From Cymbomonas tetramitiformis (Eukaryota > Chlorophyta > Pyramimonadophyceae > Pyramimonadales > Pyramimonadaceae): DNA of 64,000 nucleotides. Of this stretch, positions 18,858-29,210 are shown piece by piece. How positions within the stretch are numbered: the first letter of the stretch is position 1; the number at the start of each line of letters is the position of its first letter. The stretch spans positions 1 to 64,000 of the forward strand of contig LGRX02025983.1 of the NCBI GenBank assembly GCA_001247695.2, written 5' to 3'. The position numbers and the translations under genes are program-made. The notes beneath the pieces were generated by a model, which saw only the letters and a list, made by a program, of their open reading frames with translations, did not search any database and was not told where the DNA came from.

Positions 18858-21800
18858 ATGCCATTTTGTCCCTGCGTTGAATGCAATGGTGAAAGGTGGT
18901 TCTCCAGTAAGCAAACTCTCCGGCACGTGCGTGCCAATGGACTTCATGGTGATCGATCGCCGTCACCAGAGCGACAACAAGATGAGGAGGAGACACAAGA
19001 ACACAGTGATGATGAGGAATTCCCAGAAGATGTTGCCATCCACGAGGCAGCAAATGCGACGATCGAAAAATCAATCGGCTCTTCTTGGGACCTCAAGAGG
19101 ACCCAAGCGCAGAGGTAGGTCCTCCTTATCAGCTAAGTCAGCAATTCGGCATTCATCACATTCATGTGTTCTTTGAGGATGTGTGTGTGTGTGTGTGCAG
19201 GAAAGTGTAGAAAACGTCCAAGCGTCCGCTCACGTCGTGGCGATCAATTTCGTGTTGGATCTTCTCGTCTCCCACAACCACCACAACAGCTCGCAGGCCT
19301 ACTTCGATGCGATTCTGAACATTCTGCGTGTTCACTACATCGACAAAGTAGCCGATAGTGCACATACTCTCATCGCAGAGGTTCCATCTACATATGCACA
19401 AGTATTGCAGAAGTGGAAGGAGATGTTCAAGGGATACAACGAAGTGGACGTTTGCCCCGAGTGCTCCGAATTCTTTCAGGACGAGCACGCCAACTGCGAC
19501 AAGTGTCCGAAATGCCTGGAACCGAGATACGAGGACGGAAAGACGGTGAACGGGGTATACATTCCAGGTCGAGCTCGCTGTATTTTTCGATGGTGGCCGC
19601 TCGAAACACTGTTCACCGTATTCTTCCTGACGCCGGAGTTAGCCATGCTAGCGCGTACGTGGTGGAAAGAAGGCATGTTGGACAAAGACCCCCGAGCGGA
19701 AATACATGGTATACTCGGTGAGTTTACTCCGAAATTTCAATCCATGACTGTGTGTGTACACCGCATGGACGTAAGGGCAGTACGTCGTCCGTAGGTACGA
19801 TTGGCATCGTCCGCCCGTGTGGACAAAGCAAGTGCGGAATTCGTATGTCGTATTTCCCATTGCTCGTGCAAGCTCGTCCATGTAGGTGAACACCATATGG
19901 ATGGTATGCACGTACGCCGTCCGTACGCACGGACAATGTTACCCACCCATGTGAACAGTTTAATTGCGGAAATCTTAGGTCTCATTTCCCAGAGCTCGTG
20001 CAAACCTGTCCATGACTGTGAACACCGCATGGACAATTCGTTCGTTCGTTGTCCGTACGTGTGTAAGTAGTTATCCACCCGTGTGGACAGTGAGTGTAAG
20101 GAATTCTTATGTATCGTTTCCCAATGCTCGTGCAGACTCGCCAGGATTTCTCAACTTCGTTCGCAACAAGTGGGACATATTTAAAGACCCGAGGAACATT
20201 GCCATTATGGCGTGTGCAGATGGCGTCCAATCCTTCAACGACGGCATTCGCACGGTGACTCCGCTGTGTTTTACGATTGTCAACTTCCCGGGAGAAATTC
20301 GCTGCAAACGAGAATACGTGATGACTTGGGGAATCTGGGATGGAAAACCGAAAGTCAGCAGCAAGTTCTACGACATGTTCACCTTGGAGGTTAACAGACT
20401 GACTAACGGCGTACGCATGTTCGATGTGATTACCAACACGGTTTTCACGTTCAAGCTCGTGCTGTACAAAATGCTCGAAGACTACGTTGGCTTGAGCGAC
20501 GCGGCGAGACGATTCGGAGCTAATTCGTACTACGCTTGCCTGAAATGCTGGATCCGGGGTACCGAGAAATCTACAACTGGTCTAACGAAAATCATATATT
20601 CCTCACTACACCAAGGACTGCAACCAGGTAAACGCATGACCCCGTCGCTTGTCCCCTTTCCTTCTTCGGCCGTACGTACGGAGTATGTGTGCCCACCGTG
20701 TGGACACCCCACGGACAGCTCGTGGATTTTAGCTTAAATTATGTGTTAAAGAACACCCTGTCCGGGCTTGTGGATACCGGCGTCCGCACGCGTGGACGCC
20801 TGGAGTCCGATGTGTTCCGTACGCGTGATTCACCGTCTAAGCGTGTCGTGTTGATTTTCGCCGTCATTGAGCAGGTGAACCAATCCCTCTTCGCACCAAC
20901 AGCGAAGTCCGTGAAACCCAACAGCTCCACGCCAAGATGATCAGAGAGGGACGAGTGCCTAAACAAATCGTCGAGGAATTCATGAAGCAGAGCGGGGTTA
21001 AGGAACCATGCCCGATGTCAATCATTCCTGATTTTGACGTTGTACGGGACTACCTTCTCGACCTGATGCACATCTTGTACAACCTGATTCACGGCGTCCA
21101 CTGCGTGATTTTTGGTGATGGTTGGGGACCGAACACACGCAACTATGCGCGGAAGATGAAGGTCCATCGATCGTGGGTTATCGCACCCCCACCCAGAAAT
21201 GTAAACGATCGAAGATCTGCTGCGAAGCGACTGGCAGGTAAGCTTGTAGGTCGTTTGCGAGTTTCTGCTGTTCCATACGGGTGAACACCGTGTTGCCGCC
21301 GGACGGACGGCGCATGTAACCGTACGGACGACGTATGGACCATCCACTGTATGCCTAACAATGTAAAGTCTTTGCAGACAAACCATCACCGTGGGGACTG
21401 TCACCGATCGCAAAGACCGGTGCAATCAAGTGGGTACGAGGTCTGAAGCTCGCGACAAATATGGGACCTCTAGCTAAGAAACTTCTGCAGGAAAAGTACA
21501 AGAACCCGAAAAAGGTGCGGAAGATGAAGGCCGCGGAGCTGGTGTTATTCCTCACTTCTGGGATACTGGGCGTTATTGCATCCTGGCAAAATGCTGACGG
21601 GCAAGTTCTCCGACCACAATACGCGAGGTTCGTCGGTGAATTTTCGGTGGTGGTTCGAGAATTAACCGCCCCCTCAATTCATCCAGAGGTACGTTAAGCC
21701 TAATCAACCCGTGTGTTTCCGTGTGGATGTTCTCGGACACCGTACGGACGCCGCACGGACGGCGTATGAAGCCGTTGTCCATCCGGTTGTTCCTCCACCA

Positions 21801-23509
21801 TTCACACCTGGCATGTCCCGGTTCGAGATTAAGGTTGCCTCTCATTTTGCCTTTCAGGAAATGAACAAGCTGCAGAGCCGAGTCATGCAGTTGAGAGATG
21901 AGATGGAGCGGAACAACTCCCCTGAGGCGTTGGTGATTATGTCGCATCTTCTCGTGCACATTGTCGACCAGCTGAAGGACAACGGCCCTGCACGGGAAAT
22001 CTGGATGTATGTCTTCGAAGACTATTTCGGGTTGTTGAAGCTGTCCATCAAGACCCGCCCACAACCCGTCGCCAGCATGATGAAAGGACTGGAGTTGCGG
22101 CGAACGGTTTCCATGGTTGCTGGCATCAAGCGAATGCATCGAAGTGGTCGAGCTCCCCAGTATCGACCTCCTGCAAAGCAGAACATCTTTACAACGAAAT
22201 CAAGCACTGTGCGGCCAACCGCTGGTGAGCACATCCCTAAGTATCATGTGTGCCATGCATGTTAGTCTTTCCATGCGTGTGGATGCTTTTTAAGTACGTG
22301 TGCACGAAGTCGTTCACACGTGTGGCCAGCGATCCATACGCACGGACGGTACTTTACTATTGTCCGTTTGGTCAATACCACCTGTCCAAGCGCGTGGACG
22401 AAGAGCCCACCTTGCGGACGACGTCGTCCACATGTGTGGAATACCTGTCCGTACGTACGGATGGGTTTTCACTATTGTCCGTTTTTTCTCTCTCTTCAGT
22501 CTTCTCATTAGACAACTAATTCACTTGCGCGGCGTCAATCGCAACAGATGACAGAGAAAAGATTCAAGTCTACCTTCGTACCGAGTTCCCCGAGTACGAC
22601 ACTCTGTGCAAAAAGTTCGACGACACACTCGACTCATTCAACAGGTACCAACTTATGTGCATGTCTGTAAATTGTGCGAACGCCACGTGGACGGCGTACG
22701 GACGGCGTACGGTCACCGTATGACAACGTACGGAATATTGAGCCCACCCGTGTGTACTTGCGAATGCAGGAACGTTGGACAACGGAATCGTCGCAACCGA
22801 CGGGCGGGTCGTCGAAGACCGATGACGAATGACGTGGTTCCGGTGTTTCTACAACCAGACACGTGGAGAAGGTGCCCAAGAACTTTGCAGATTCAGCCTT
22901 TCACCGAGGAGGAGCAGACCTTCGCCTTAGCCGGGATCGCCCCGTGGACGGAGTATCCTAGCATCAAGATTGGGCGTGAAGATTTCCGAGTGCACGACAG
23001 CGACATTGGTTTGAAGAGTTGTCAACGGTATTTCAAGAGCATCTTTCGAAGTCCGGGAGTGCCAACTCCAGCTCAACTTCTTACAGGCGAGATACCGGAC
23101 GATGACGTTGAAGATAGGTATGGGGAAATCATGAAGATCGTCAAGCTTGATCTTCCCGGTCACGAGATCTTTCTGTTGAAGGCCCGTTGGTACCCAAAGG
23201 CGGCTGCGCTTGCGGACGATATCAGCAAGAACATTTACCTGCGCAAAGACATGCCATACATGGGACGTGTCTCAGCCATTCGTTCGCGCAAACAGCATTG
23301 AGAATCAAGTGGTAATTCAGGATGTTCCTTTCATGCCGGCTTGGCTTGCCCGGTACAAAGAAAATGTTGTCCCTTTGGCCATTCGACGACGAACTGATTG
23401 CTTGCAAGTTGTGTTGGATCGCAAGGCGGATTTCTTCCGTGAAATCGATGATAACAGTAGTAGCGAGGATGACCGTAGTAGTTCATCTGATTCAGATGAT
23501 TGCGGATGA
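18858..23509 (+). CDS. tnp2-like CACTA transposase, eight or more exons
   Basis: Proposed exons: 18858-19114, 19201-19717, 20136-20627, 20875-21237, 21378-21688, 21858-22224, 22548-22644, 22770-23509. All introns are GT-AG, and the phases of the last six agree exactly; the first join is one base out of phase, so its donor is wrong or there is an indel. The N-terminus CPCVECNGERWFSSKQTLRHV matches the zinc-type start of plant CACTA TNP2 proteins. Exon 2 has CPECSEFF...CDKCPKC; exon 3 (MACADGVQSFNDG, IVNFPGEIRCKREYVMTWGIW, YYACLKCW) matches the tnp2 transposase core; exon 6 (HLLVHIVDQLKDNGPAREIWMYVFEDYFG) resembles the DUF4218 region that follows it. Exon 8 needs a frameshift between about 23250 and 23300 to reach the acidic C-terminus. 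The product would excise and reinsert the element. Confidence 0.8.
19735..20135 (+). repeat. Triplicated segment in transposase intron 2 carrying the splice acceptor
   Basis: Three diverged copies of about 140 bases end in CCCATTGCTCGTGCAAG, CCCAGAGCTCGTGCAAA and CCCAATGCTCGTGCAGA. Only the third has the AG that joins exon 3 in phase; the first two look like duplicated acceptor regions. Each is separated by CGTGTGGAC/CGTACGGAC-type motifs. Confidence 0.7.
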
Positions 23510-23759
23510 TACACGATGTATTATATATGTAAATAAACCGTATGTGCGCGGACACCTGTATTCACACGCATGATTCCGCTAATCCATGCGGGTAAACCCT
23601 TATCCACACGCGCGGATGTATGTGTCCACACGCGTGTTTCAACAAACTCCAATTTTGACGTCCATACGTATGGATTGGCGAATTCCGATCGTCCATACGT
23701 CTGTCCACACGTCGTCCGTACGCATGAGTTCGTTCGTTGACACGCCCCCATGGTGCCCA

Positions 23760-24690
23760 TATATGGCTGATGAAGGGGCAAGCAACGCTCGGGCACACCC
23801 AGGCCCGGGTGCAATGGCTGTCCACACGTGCGGACAAGCGCAAACGAGTGGCACGGCACGGGCCTCGCACTGTCCATACGCCCGTCCACACGTCGTTCGT
23901 ACGCGTCGGTACGACCCAGGGACACGCCCCCATGGTGTCCATGTGGCTGATGAAGGGGCAAGTAACGCTCGGGTACACCCAGGCCCGGGTGCAATGGCTG
24001 TCCACACGTGCGGACAAGCGCAAACGAGTGGCACGGCGCGGGCCTCACACTGTCCATACGCCCGTCCACACGTCGTCCGTACGCGTCGGTACGACCCAGG
24101 GACACGCCCCCATGGTGTCCATGTGGCTGATGAAGGGGAAGGAAATGCTTGGGTACACCCAGGCCTGGGTGCAATGGGTGTCCACACGTGCGGACAAGCG
24201 CAAACGAGTGGCACGGCACGGGCCTCACACTGTCCATACGCCCGTCCACACGTCGTCCGTACGCGTCGGTACGGTCCAGGGACACGTCCCCATGGTGTCC
24301 ATGTGGCTGATGAAGGGGAAGGAAATGCTTGGGTACACCCAGGCCTGGGTGCAATGGGTGTCCACACGTGCGGACAAGCGCAAAAGAGTGGCACGGCACG
24401 GGCCTCACACTGTCCATACGCCCGTCCACACGTCGTCCGTACGCATCAGTACGTCCAGGGACACGTCCACATGGTGTCCACATGGCTGAGGAGGGGGCAA
24501 GCAGCAGTGCTCGGGTACACCCAGGCCCGGGTGCAATGGCTGTCCACACGTGCGGACAAGCGCAAAAGAGTGGCACGGCACGGGCCTCACACTGTCCATA
24601 CGCCCGTCCACACGTCGTCCGTACGCGTGGGTACGGTCCAGGGACACGTCCCCATGGTGTCCATATGGCTGAGGAGGGGTAGAAGCGGCA
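23760..24690. repeat. 180-bp tandem array in the 3' region of CACTA element 1
   Basis: Units start at about 23764, 23944, 24124, 24304, 24483 and 24666 (TGGCTGATGAAGGGG or TGGCTGAGGAGGGG). Each carries several GTCCACACGT, CGTGCGGAC and GTCCGTACGC motifs. The period is a multiple of three, which leaves long open frames on both strands that are not genes. Confidence 0.9.
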
Positions 24691-25002
24691 TTTCTCGCAG
24701 TCCGCACGTGTGGACAACATTTTCCAGTGGTTCATGCGTATGGACGGCACCTATCCATACGGTCGGAGCGTCCACACGCGTAATAAAATCAGGTAAACTA
24801 GCATACGTCGTCCACACGGATGCGCACGTATGGACGACGTATGGATTTATCGTACGGACACCGTATGAACATCACTTTTACAAATTAGACAATTTCACAC
24901 GTGTGGATTTAGCAAAAAAAGCGTCCATAGGGTGTCCGTACGCTGTCCGCGCGTCGGACGGACGGTTTTCCACGCGTGCGGACAGGCCAATAATTTGTAG
25001 GG

Positions 25003-25306
25003 CATCCTCCACCTTCTTCTGCATCTCTTCTCGAAGGCTCGCCAGTGTCTCATCCGCCTTCTTCTTCTCGGCCTCCACTGCTTCCTTGGCCATCTTCAGC
25101 TCATTAAGGTCCCGCTCGCTTTCTTCACGTTTCCGCTTGTCACCGACGCTCTGCAGCCTCGTCGTCTCGTCGTCCACCGACACCGCGAGCAAGGCACTCC
25201 TCAACTCCCCCTCTTTCACCCTCTGCGGAGGTCCGTCAATGCGTAACAAAACGTCGGTCAGTACGTACGAAGCTGTAACAAAAAAACAGACGATTGTAAC
25301 TCAAGC
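25003..25306 (-). pseudogene. Coiled-coil coding segment truncated by CACTA element 1
   Basis: The minus-strand frame encodes RVKEGELRSALLAVSVDDET, then a charged heptad-like stretch of Glu, Lys and Leu (SERDLNELKMAKEAVEAEKK, then ASLREEMQKKVEDAL), a probable coiled coil. It is cut at 25002 by the CACTA right end. It lies in line with the other minus-strand genes of the unknown DNA transposon. An intron of about 58 bases (GTGAGT to TTACAG, about 25320-25263) may join it to the next segment, but I could not make the phase fit. Confidence 0.5.
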
Positions 25307-25318
25307 AAAACTCCGTAC

Positions 25319-25855
25319 TCACCTGCTTAGCCACATGCATGGCAACTGCTTCCGGCGGAGGCTGCTCTTCCCCCCTCGCCGTCCGACGTCGCCCATGTCT
25401 TCGTCGCTGCTGTCATGATCTTCGGCAAGATCCATAGGTACACGCACTACCGGTACCGGGGCTTTGCCCTTCCCGCCTGGGATAGGGGTCGTGGTCTTCG
25501 GGGTGGAAGGCGGCTTCCGCGAGCTTCCAGTCGGGAAACCCTCAAATATGGCGGTTTGGCCGTTGGCGCCTAAGATGATATTCCCCACTACTCGCGCAGG
25601 GGCGTTTTTATTGAATTGGCTGTCCGCCAAGCACCACTTCCTAGCCTCAAACTTCCCACCAGCCTCTTTGCCCAGCTTCTCTGCTTCCTCGATCTTCTTC
25701 CAGAACATCCCCAGGACCTTATTGAACAACCTGTAGTGCTGGCTCTCCTTGTCAATTTCTTGTCTGATTAGCGGCCCTTCTTCTCTGGCTTCCACCAGGC
25801 GCGTGACGACGCCTGTCAGAGAAGCCTTCGAGCTATTCTTCTTTGTTATTCGCAC
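25319..25855 (-). CDS. Hypothetical protein segment of the DNA transposon
   Basis: A 178-codon minus-strand frame: helical N-terminal half (RLVEAREEGPLIRQEIDKES, FWKKIEEAEKLGKEAGG), then a small hydrophobic patch (ARVVGNIILGANGQTAIFEGF), then a Pro/Lys-rich and acidic tail (SSDEDMGD). No family recognised. It follows the preceding minus-strand segment by about 10 bases in a different frame, so it is either a separate exon or displaced by an indel. Confidence 0.45.
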   Translation of the reverse strand: MRITKKNSSKASLTGVVTRLVEAREEGPLIRQEIDKESQHYRLFNKVLGMFWKKIEEAEKLGKEAGGKFEARKWCLADSQFNKNAPARVVGNIILGANGQTAIFEGFPTGSSRKPPSTPKTTTPIPGGKGKAPVPVVRVPMDLAEDHDSSDEDMGDVGRRGGKSSLRRKQLPCMWLSR

Positions 25856-25864
25856 GTGCGGGTA

Positions 25865-26056
25865 CTAGTTGCCGGCATACTTCTCCTTTCGCTTCATCTC
25901 CAGCTTCCGCTCATACAGAGCGGAAGCCTGGAACATCGTGCAAGTAACCTCGCCCGGCTTGGGGTCACTGCCGTTTATCGCCATGTAAGTGGCGTGCCAC
26001 TGGCCAACCCATGTCAGGCAAACGAACCTGTGGGCACCAACAACCTCCTTATTCAT
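25865..26056 (-). CDS. Short segment duplicating the C-terminus of the upstream ORF
   Basis: 63 codons beginning MNKEVVGAHRFVCLTWVG. This closely matches the end of the large upstream minus-strand ORF (MHKEFRGVHRFVCLTMN), as do the DNA sequences at 26005-26060 and 26110-26170. A local duplication or a repeated protein module followed by decay would explain it. The segment ends in a basic MKRKEKYAGN. Confidence 0.45.
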   Translation of the reverse strand: MNKEVVGAHRFVCLTWVGQWHATYMAINGSDPKPGEVTCTMFQASALYERKLEMKRKEKYAGN

Positions 26057-26087
26057 ATTTTTTTACTATGTACTACAAAAGAATGTG

Positions 26088-28241
26088 TTACAAATGAAGT
26101 TGGGTCAGTGACAGGTTCATGGTCAGGCAAACGAACCTGTGGACACCACGAAACTCCTTGTGCATGGTGGTCGACACCCTCATCCCTTGCACCACTTCAT
26201 ACCGGAACTCCAGGTGCCGCTCGCACTTGATAGAAGCCTTGAAGGCTGGGATGATCGACTTCCCCTCCAGTATGCCGCTCTTGTTCAGTATCTTGTTTAC
26301 CTGCTGATCAGGAACAAACTTCTGACAACTGACAATCACCCCGGTGTTCCCCACTTCCTCGGAAAGACGCGCGTCGAGATATGTCGGGCTGGTCTTCAGG
26401 TCGGCTGTTATCGTGGTTTTCAGCTTTTCTATAGGACCTTTGCCTGCTGGCAGTGCAATCCTGGTGATACCCTCCACGTCCTGGAACTTTTCAATACAAA
26501 AAAGTACTGCCTCGGGAACAGTACCCAATACTTCGCAATCGTGTCGGGGATGCATTATAAGGATGGCGTCCGCGTAAGGACAGTCCTTTGGCATCTCGTA
26601 CAACATGGTCTTCACCGTCGAAACGAACGCCAACTCGGGTTGCAGCCTTTTGTTCTTCAGCTTGAAGGACAGAAGAAACCCCCATCGTTGCGGCCCAGTC
26701 TCCTTTTCGCTTTTGGGCTCCCAGGTCGAAGGGTCGGTGGCGTCCGTGCAGGCTGCAGAACCTTTAAGCACTTCTTCCATCTCCGGGGTATGTTCGTGGT
26801 TAAAACGAAATGGCTCGCTGATTTCACAGCCACTGTTCTGCAACATCAGGGCCAGGTCAGCGTAGGTGTATGGCGCCTCCAACGTCCAATTTTCAATTAC
26901 CTGCATGTGCTGGCCAGCCACCGCTCGCCTCGTCTCGTGTTCTTCGCTGGCAATGGGGTTGTCTTGAAGTATCATTTGTGCCAGCGCTACGAGATCCCAG
27001 CATTGATCGGTCTCCTCGTCCAACCCAGTCAACAGGATGCCCGGGAGGTCCACGTTTTCTGGTACCTGATTCAACAACGTAGGACCACTGGCTTCGCCAG
27101 AGGACACCGCCGTCTCCCCCAAGTCCCGCTCCAAGGCTTCAGACGCTGTCTTAGCATAATCCGAGACTTCAGTGGGTTCAAGGCTGTCGCGACGCTTGGT
27201 TCGCATTTCAGCGACTGTTCGGATTTCGGCAACGGCTGTAGTTTCGCTTGCATGTGCGCTGCTCTGTCCGCTGTTGTCACTGCCGTCCAGCAGAAGCTCG
27301 TACTTCTTCTGCATCAGCTTTATCCGATAAAGGCTCCTACCGTGCGGATCCCATGCATCCTCTGGTGCTGATTGGGTAAATGATGGTTCAGCTGGTGTTT
27401 CTGGTTTCCCCGAGCCATACGGTAACCCTTGGTGCACCTTGTCGATCTCCTCGTTCGACATGAGCGCTACTTCTCTGAAGGCGGACTCGGCAGGCAACTG
27501 TTGCCCCATATATACAGCAAACTTCTCGTCCTCGTAAGTCATTTCATCGAAATAACTGTCAAGTTCCTGCCGTTCAGACTCATTCAACTTTCGACTGTGG
27601 GCATCCTGAAGCAGGCACAACATCCGCTGCCCCAGATTGAAAGCCTCGCGACCTTCAGGCTGCACGATGAAGTGTGTGTCGTTTTCCACTTCTAAAGCAT
27701 CCTCCACAAGATGATTCTCTGACTCGGTACGATTTAAATATCGGACCATGACCTTCTTGTCCTCTATTGTGTGAGGAACAACACCCAAAACATAGTCCGG
27801 AGGGTCCATAATCTCGGCGGCGAGATTGAAAGCAACCAGTTCCCCACGGTCCGTATCGTTCCCCCGAAGCAAGCGAGGTGTCCCTTCATCATATGGTTCT
27901 TTCAAAATGTTGCAGAGGTGCGTGCGGACGAACGCATCTCCCGGCGTCGAACCTGAGGACACGCGATGTTCCATCAAGAACACGGAGGACGCGACAAAGT
28001 GAAAATTAGGTTTTCGAACAGTACCTGGGGATGATGGTTGAGACGAGCCAGACTCGGCTGCCCTATCCCTGAGTTCCTCCAGAAGATCCACGCAAGTCGT
28101 GTGGGCTCGTAATTCCCACTCCGTTTTCGCCTTTTGGTCCTCGTTGTCTCCGTTCCAAGGTGCGTAAACTTCTTTTAAGCGATCGAACCGTCGCTTTATG
28201 TCTATGTCCACCTGTCGACGCGACGCATCTTCCGAGTGCAA
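26088..28241 (-). CDS. Large hypothetical protein of the DNA transposon (717 codons)
   Basis: The longest gene of the unknown transposon that is not a retroelement. Mostly hydrophilic and acidic, no signal peptide or membrane segment seen. Landmarks: HFVASSVFLMEHR, ELVAFNLAAEIMDPPDYVLG, FIVQPEGREAFNLGQ, WDLVALAQMILQDNP, WGFLLSFKLKNKRLQPELAF, and DAILIMHPRHDCEVLG near the C-terminus. I recognise no transposase, helicase or nuclease motif. Its first residues may join the 28286-28546 segment across a 38-base GT-AG intron (28283-28246), reading ELAQ then KGFLFN in phase. Possible roles are transposase of an unknown type or an accessory protein. Confidence 0.55.
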   Translation of the reverse strand: MHSEDASRRQVDIDIKRRFDRLKEVYAPWNGDNEDQKAKTEWELRAHTTCVDLLEELRDRAAESGSSQPSSPGTVRKPNFHFVASSVFLMEHRVSSGSTPGDAFVRTHLCNILKEPYDEGTPRLLRGNDTDRGELVAFNLAAEIMDPPDYVLGVVPHTIEDKKVMVRYLNRTESENHLVEDALEVENDTHFIVQPEGREAFNLGQRMLCLLQDAHSRKLNESERQELDSYFDEMTYEDEKFAVYMGQQLPAESAFREVALMSNEEIDKVHQGLPYGSGKPETPAEPSFTQSAPEDAWDPHGRSLYRIKLMQKKYELLLDGSDNSGQSSAHASETTAVAEIRTVAEMRTKRRDSLEPTEVSDYAKTASEALERDLGETAVSSGEASGPTLLNQVPENVDLPGILLTGLDEETDQCWDLVALAQMILQDNPIASEEHETRRAVAGQHMQVIENWTLEAPYTYADLALMLQNSGCEISEPFRFNHEHTPEMEEVLKGSAACTDATDPSTWEPKSEKETGPQRWGFLLSFKLKNKRLQPELAFVSTVKTMLYEMPKDCPYADAILIMHPRHDCEVLGTVPEAVLFCIEKFQDVEGITRIALPAGKGPIEKLKTTITADLKTSPTYLDARLSEEVGNTGVIVSCQKFVPDQQVNKILNKSGILEGKSIIPAFKASIKCERHLEFRYEVVQGMRVSTTMHKEFRGVHRFVCLTMNLSLTQLHL

Positions 28242-28285
28242 GTTGAACAGGAAACCTTTCTGAAGATACGCAAACCCTTCTTCGT

Positions 28286-28546
28286 CTACGATTCAACCTG
28301 AGCGAGCTCTTCTTTTGTATCGATGGAAATGCCCAATGCTATTAGCGTATCCCTATCAACACCCGCCTTCTCCTTCCCGACGCACGGCGCTATCACCGCC
28401 GAATCCGTCTTCAACTGCGTGCCGTTAGGCTCAAGCTTCCGGATAGCATCCATAAGTTTTTCATCATCTTGAAACAACTCCTGCAAGACGATTTTTACAA
28501 TCGGTTTTAGATGAGCTGACATTGCCGAAAGTTTTGTATGCAGCAC
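28286..28546 (-). CDS. Hypothetical exon upstream of the 717-codon ORF
   Basis: About 86 codons: HTKLSAMSAHLKPIVKIVLQ, then LFQDDEKLMDAIRKL and TLIALGISIDTKEELAQ. Hydrophobic heptads suggest helices. It lies between the hairpin minisatellite and the large ORF and is probably an exon of the same gene, with the minisatellite in the preceding intron. Confidence 0.45.
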   Translation of the reverse strand: MLHTKLSAMSAHLKPIVKIVLQELFQDDEKLMDAIRKLEPNGTQLKTDSAVIAPCVGKEKAGVDRDTLIALGISIDTKEELAQVES

Positions 28547-28578
28547 AACGGGCTCTGTTTAACCCTGCGAAACTCCCC

Positions 28579-28879
28579 GCCCAAGTTCTAGGAAACTTGG
28601 GCGGTCACTGTCATCGCCCCGCCCAAGTCTTCGGAAACTTGGGCGGTCACGGTCATCGCCCCGCCCAAGTCTTCGGAAACTTGGGCGGTCACTGTCATCG
28701 CCCCGCCCAAGTCTTCGGAAACTTGGGCGGTCACTGTCATCGCCCCGCCCAAGTCTTCGGAAACTTGGGCGGTCACTGTCATCGCCCCGCCCAAGTCTTC
28801 GAAAACTTGGGCGGTCACTGTCATCGCCCCGCCCAAGTCTTAGGAAACTTGGGCGGTCACTGTCATCGCCCCGCCCAAG
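28579..28879. repeat. 42-bp hairpin minisatellite, left part
   Basis: Seven full units plus a partial one at exact 42-base spacing (28579, 28621, 28663, 28705, 28747, 28789, 28831, 28873). Each unit holds CCGCCCAAGT and ACTTGGGCGG, a 10-base inverted repeat with an 8-base loop, then TCACTGTCATCG. The array is interrupted at CCAAG by retroelement B and continues at 39930. Confidence 0.95.
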
Positions 28880-29194
28880 TGTGCCAGGAGGCACGACGTA
28901 CCTGCTGAGACACCCATAGTAGGGGGGTCTGATTTCGATGAGAATAAGAGTAGCGAACTATTAGGGAAATTAGTGAGTGGATGTGACATTGCCTGAGCGA
29001 ACAGGTGGGGAAAATAATATGTGAGCTCAGAGGAGAGAATAAAGAGAGGTAACAGAGTTGGTCTCTCAGACTTGGACAGCAAATGATATAACTCTTGCTG
29101 TCTGGGTTATGTTAAATAGTATATCTGAATATATGATATATTTCCTCAAGATAATAGAGGATAATAGTCTACTCCTGGGAATTCCCCTGGGACA
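28880..29194 (+). repeat. 5' LTR of retroelement B
   Basis: 315 bases, TG...CA termini, nearly identical to 39614-39929 (differences include one extra T in the 3' copy and an A/G difference). Starts with the inverted repeat GTGCC-AGGA-GGCAC. Confidence 0.95.
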
Positions 29195-29197
29195 ATT

Positions 29198-29210
29198 TGG
29201 TATCTTTGGC
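29198..29210 (+). other. Primer-binding site of retroelement B
   Basis: Three bases after the 5' LTR the sequence reads TGGTATCTTTGG; the first seven bases match the initiator-Met tRNA type site (TGGTATCAGAGC). Confidence 0.5.

Larger units (their letters stand above)
18195..25002 (+). mobile_element. CACTA (EnSpm)-type DNA transposon 1
   Basis: The right end reads AATAATTTGTAGGG, whose reverse complement CCCTACAAATTATT matches the TIR of CACTA element 2 (CCCTACAAATTT). The left end is less clear: the element-specific motifs begin at about 18208, preceded by TTCTACCCAAATG, a possible decayed TIR, and no 3-bp duplication could be confirmed. Inside is a multi-exon tnp2-like transposase, introns packed with CGTGTGGAC and CGTACGGAC motifs on both strands, and a 180-bp tandem array near the 3' end. 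It interrupts a minus-strand coding region at 25003. Confidence 0.75.

Noticed and set aside
23562..25418. Long open frames of 250-610 codons on both strands
   Set aside because: They arise from the 180-bp (60-codon) tandem array and read through introns and TIR of the CACTA element; residue patterns are simple repeats of the array.
28522..28908. ORFs across the 42-bp minisatellite (GNLGGHCHRPAQVF repeat)
   Set aside because: The period is a multiple of three, so frames stay open by arithmetic on both strands; the array is cut by an LTR element without effect on any recognisable protein.
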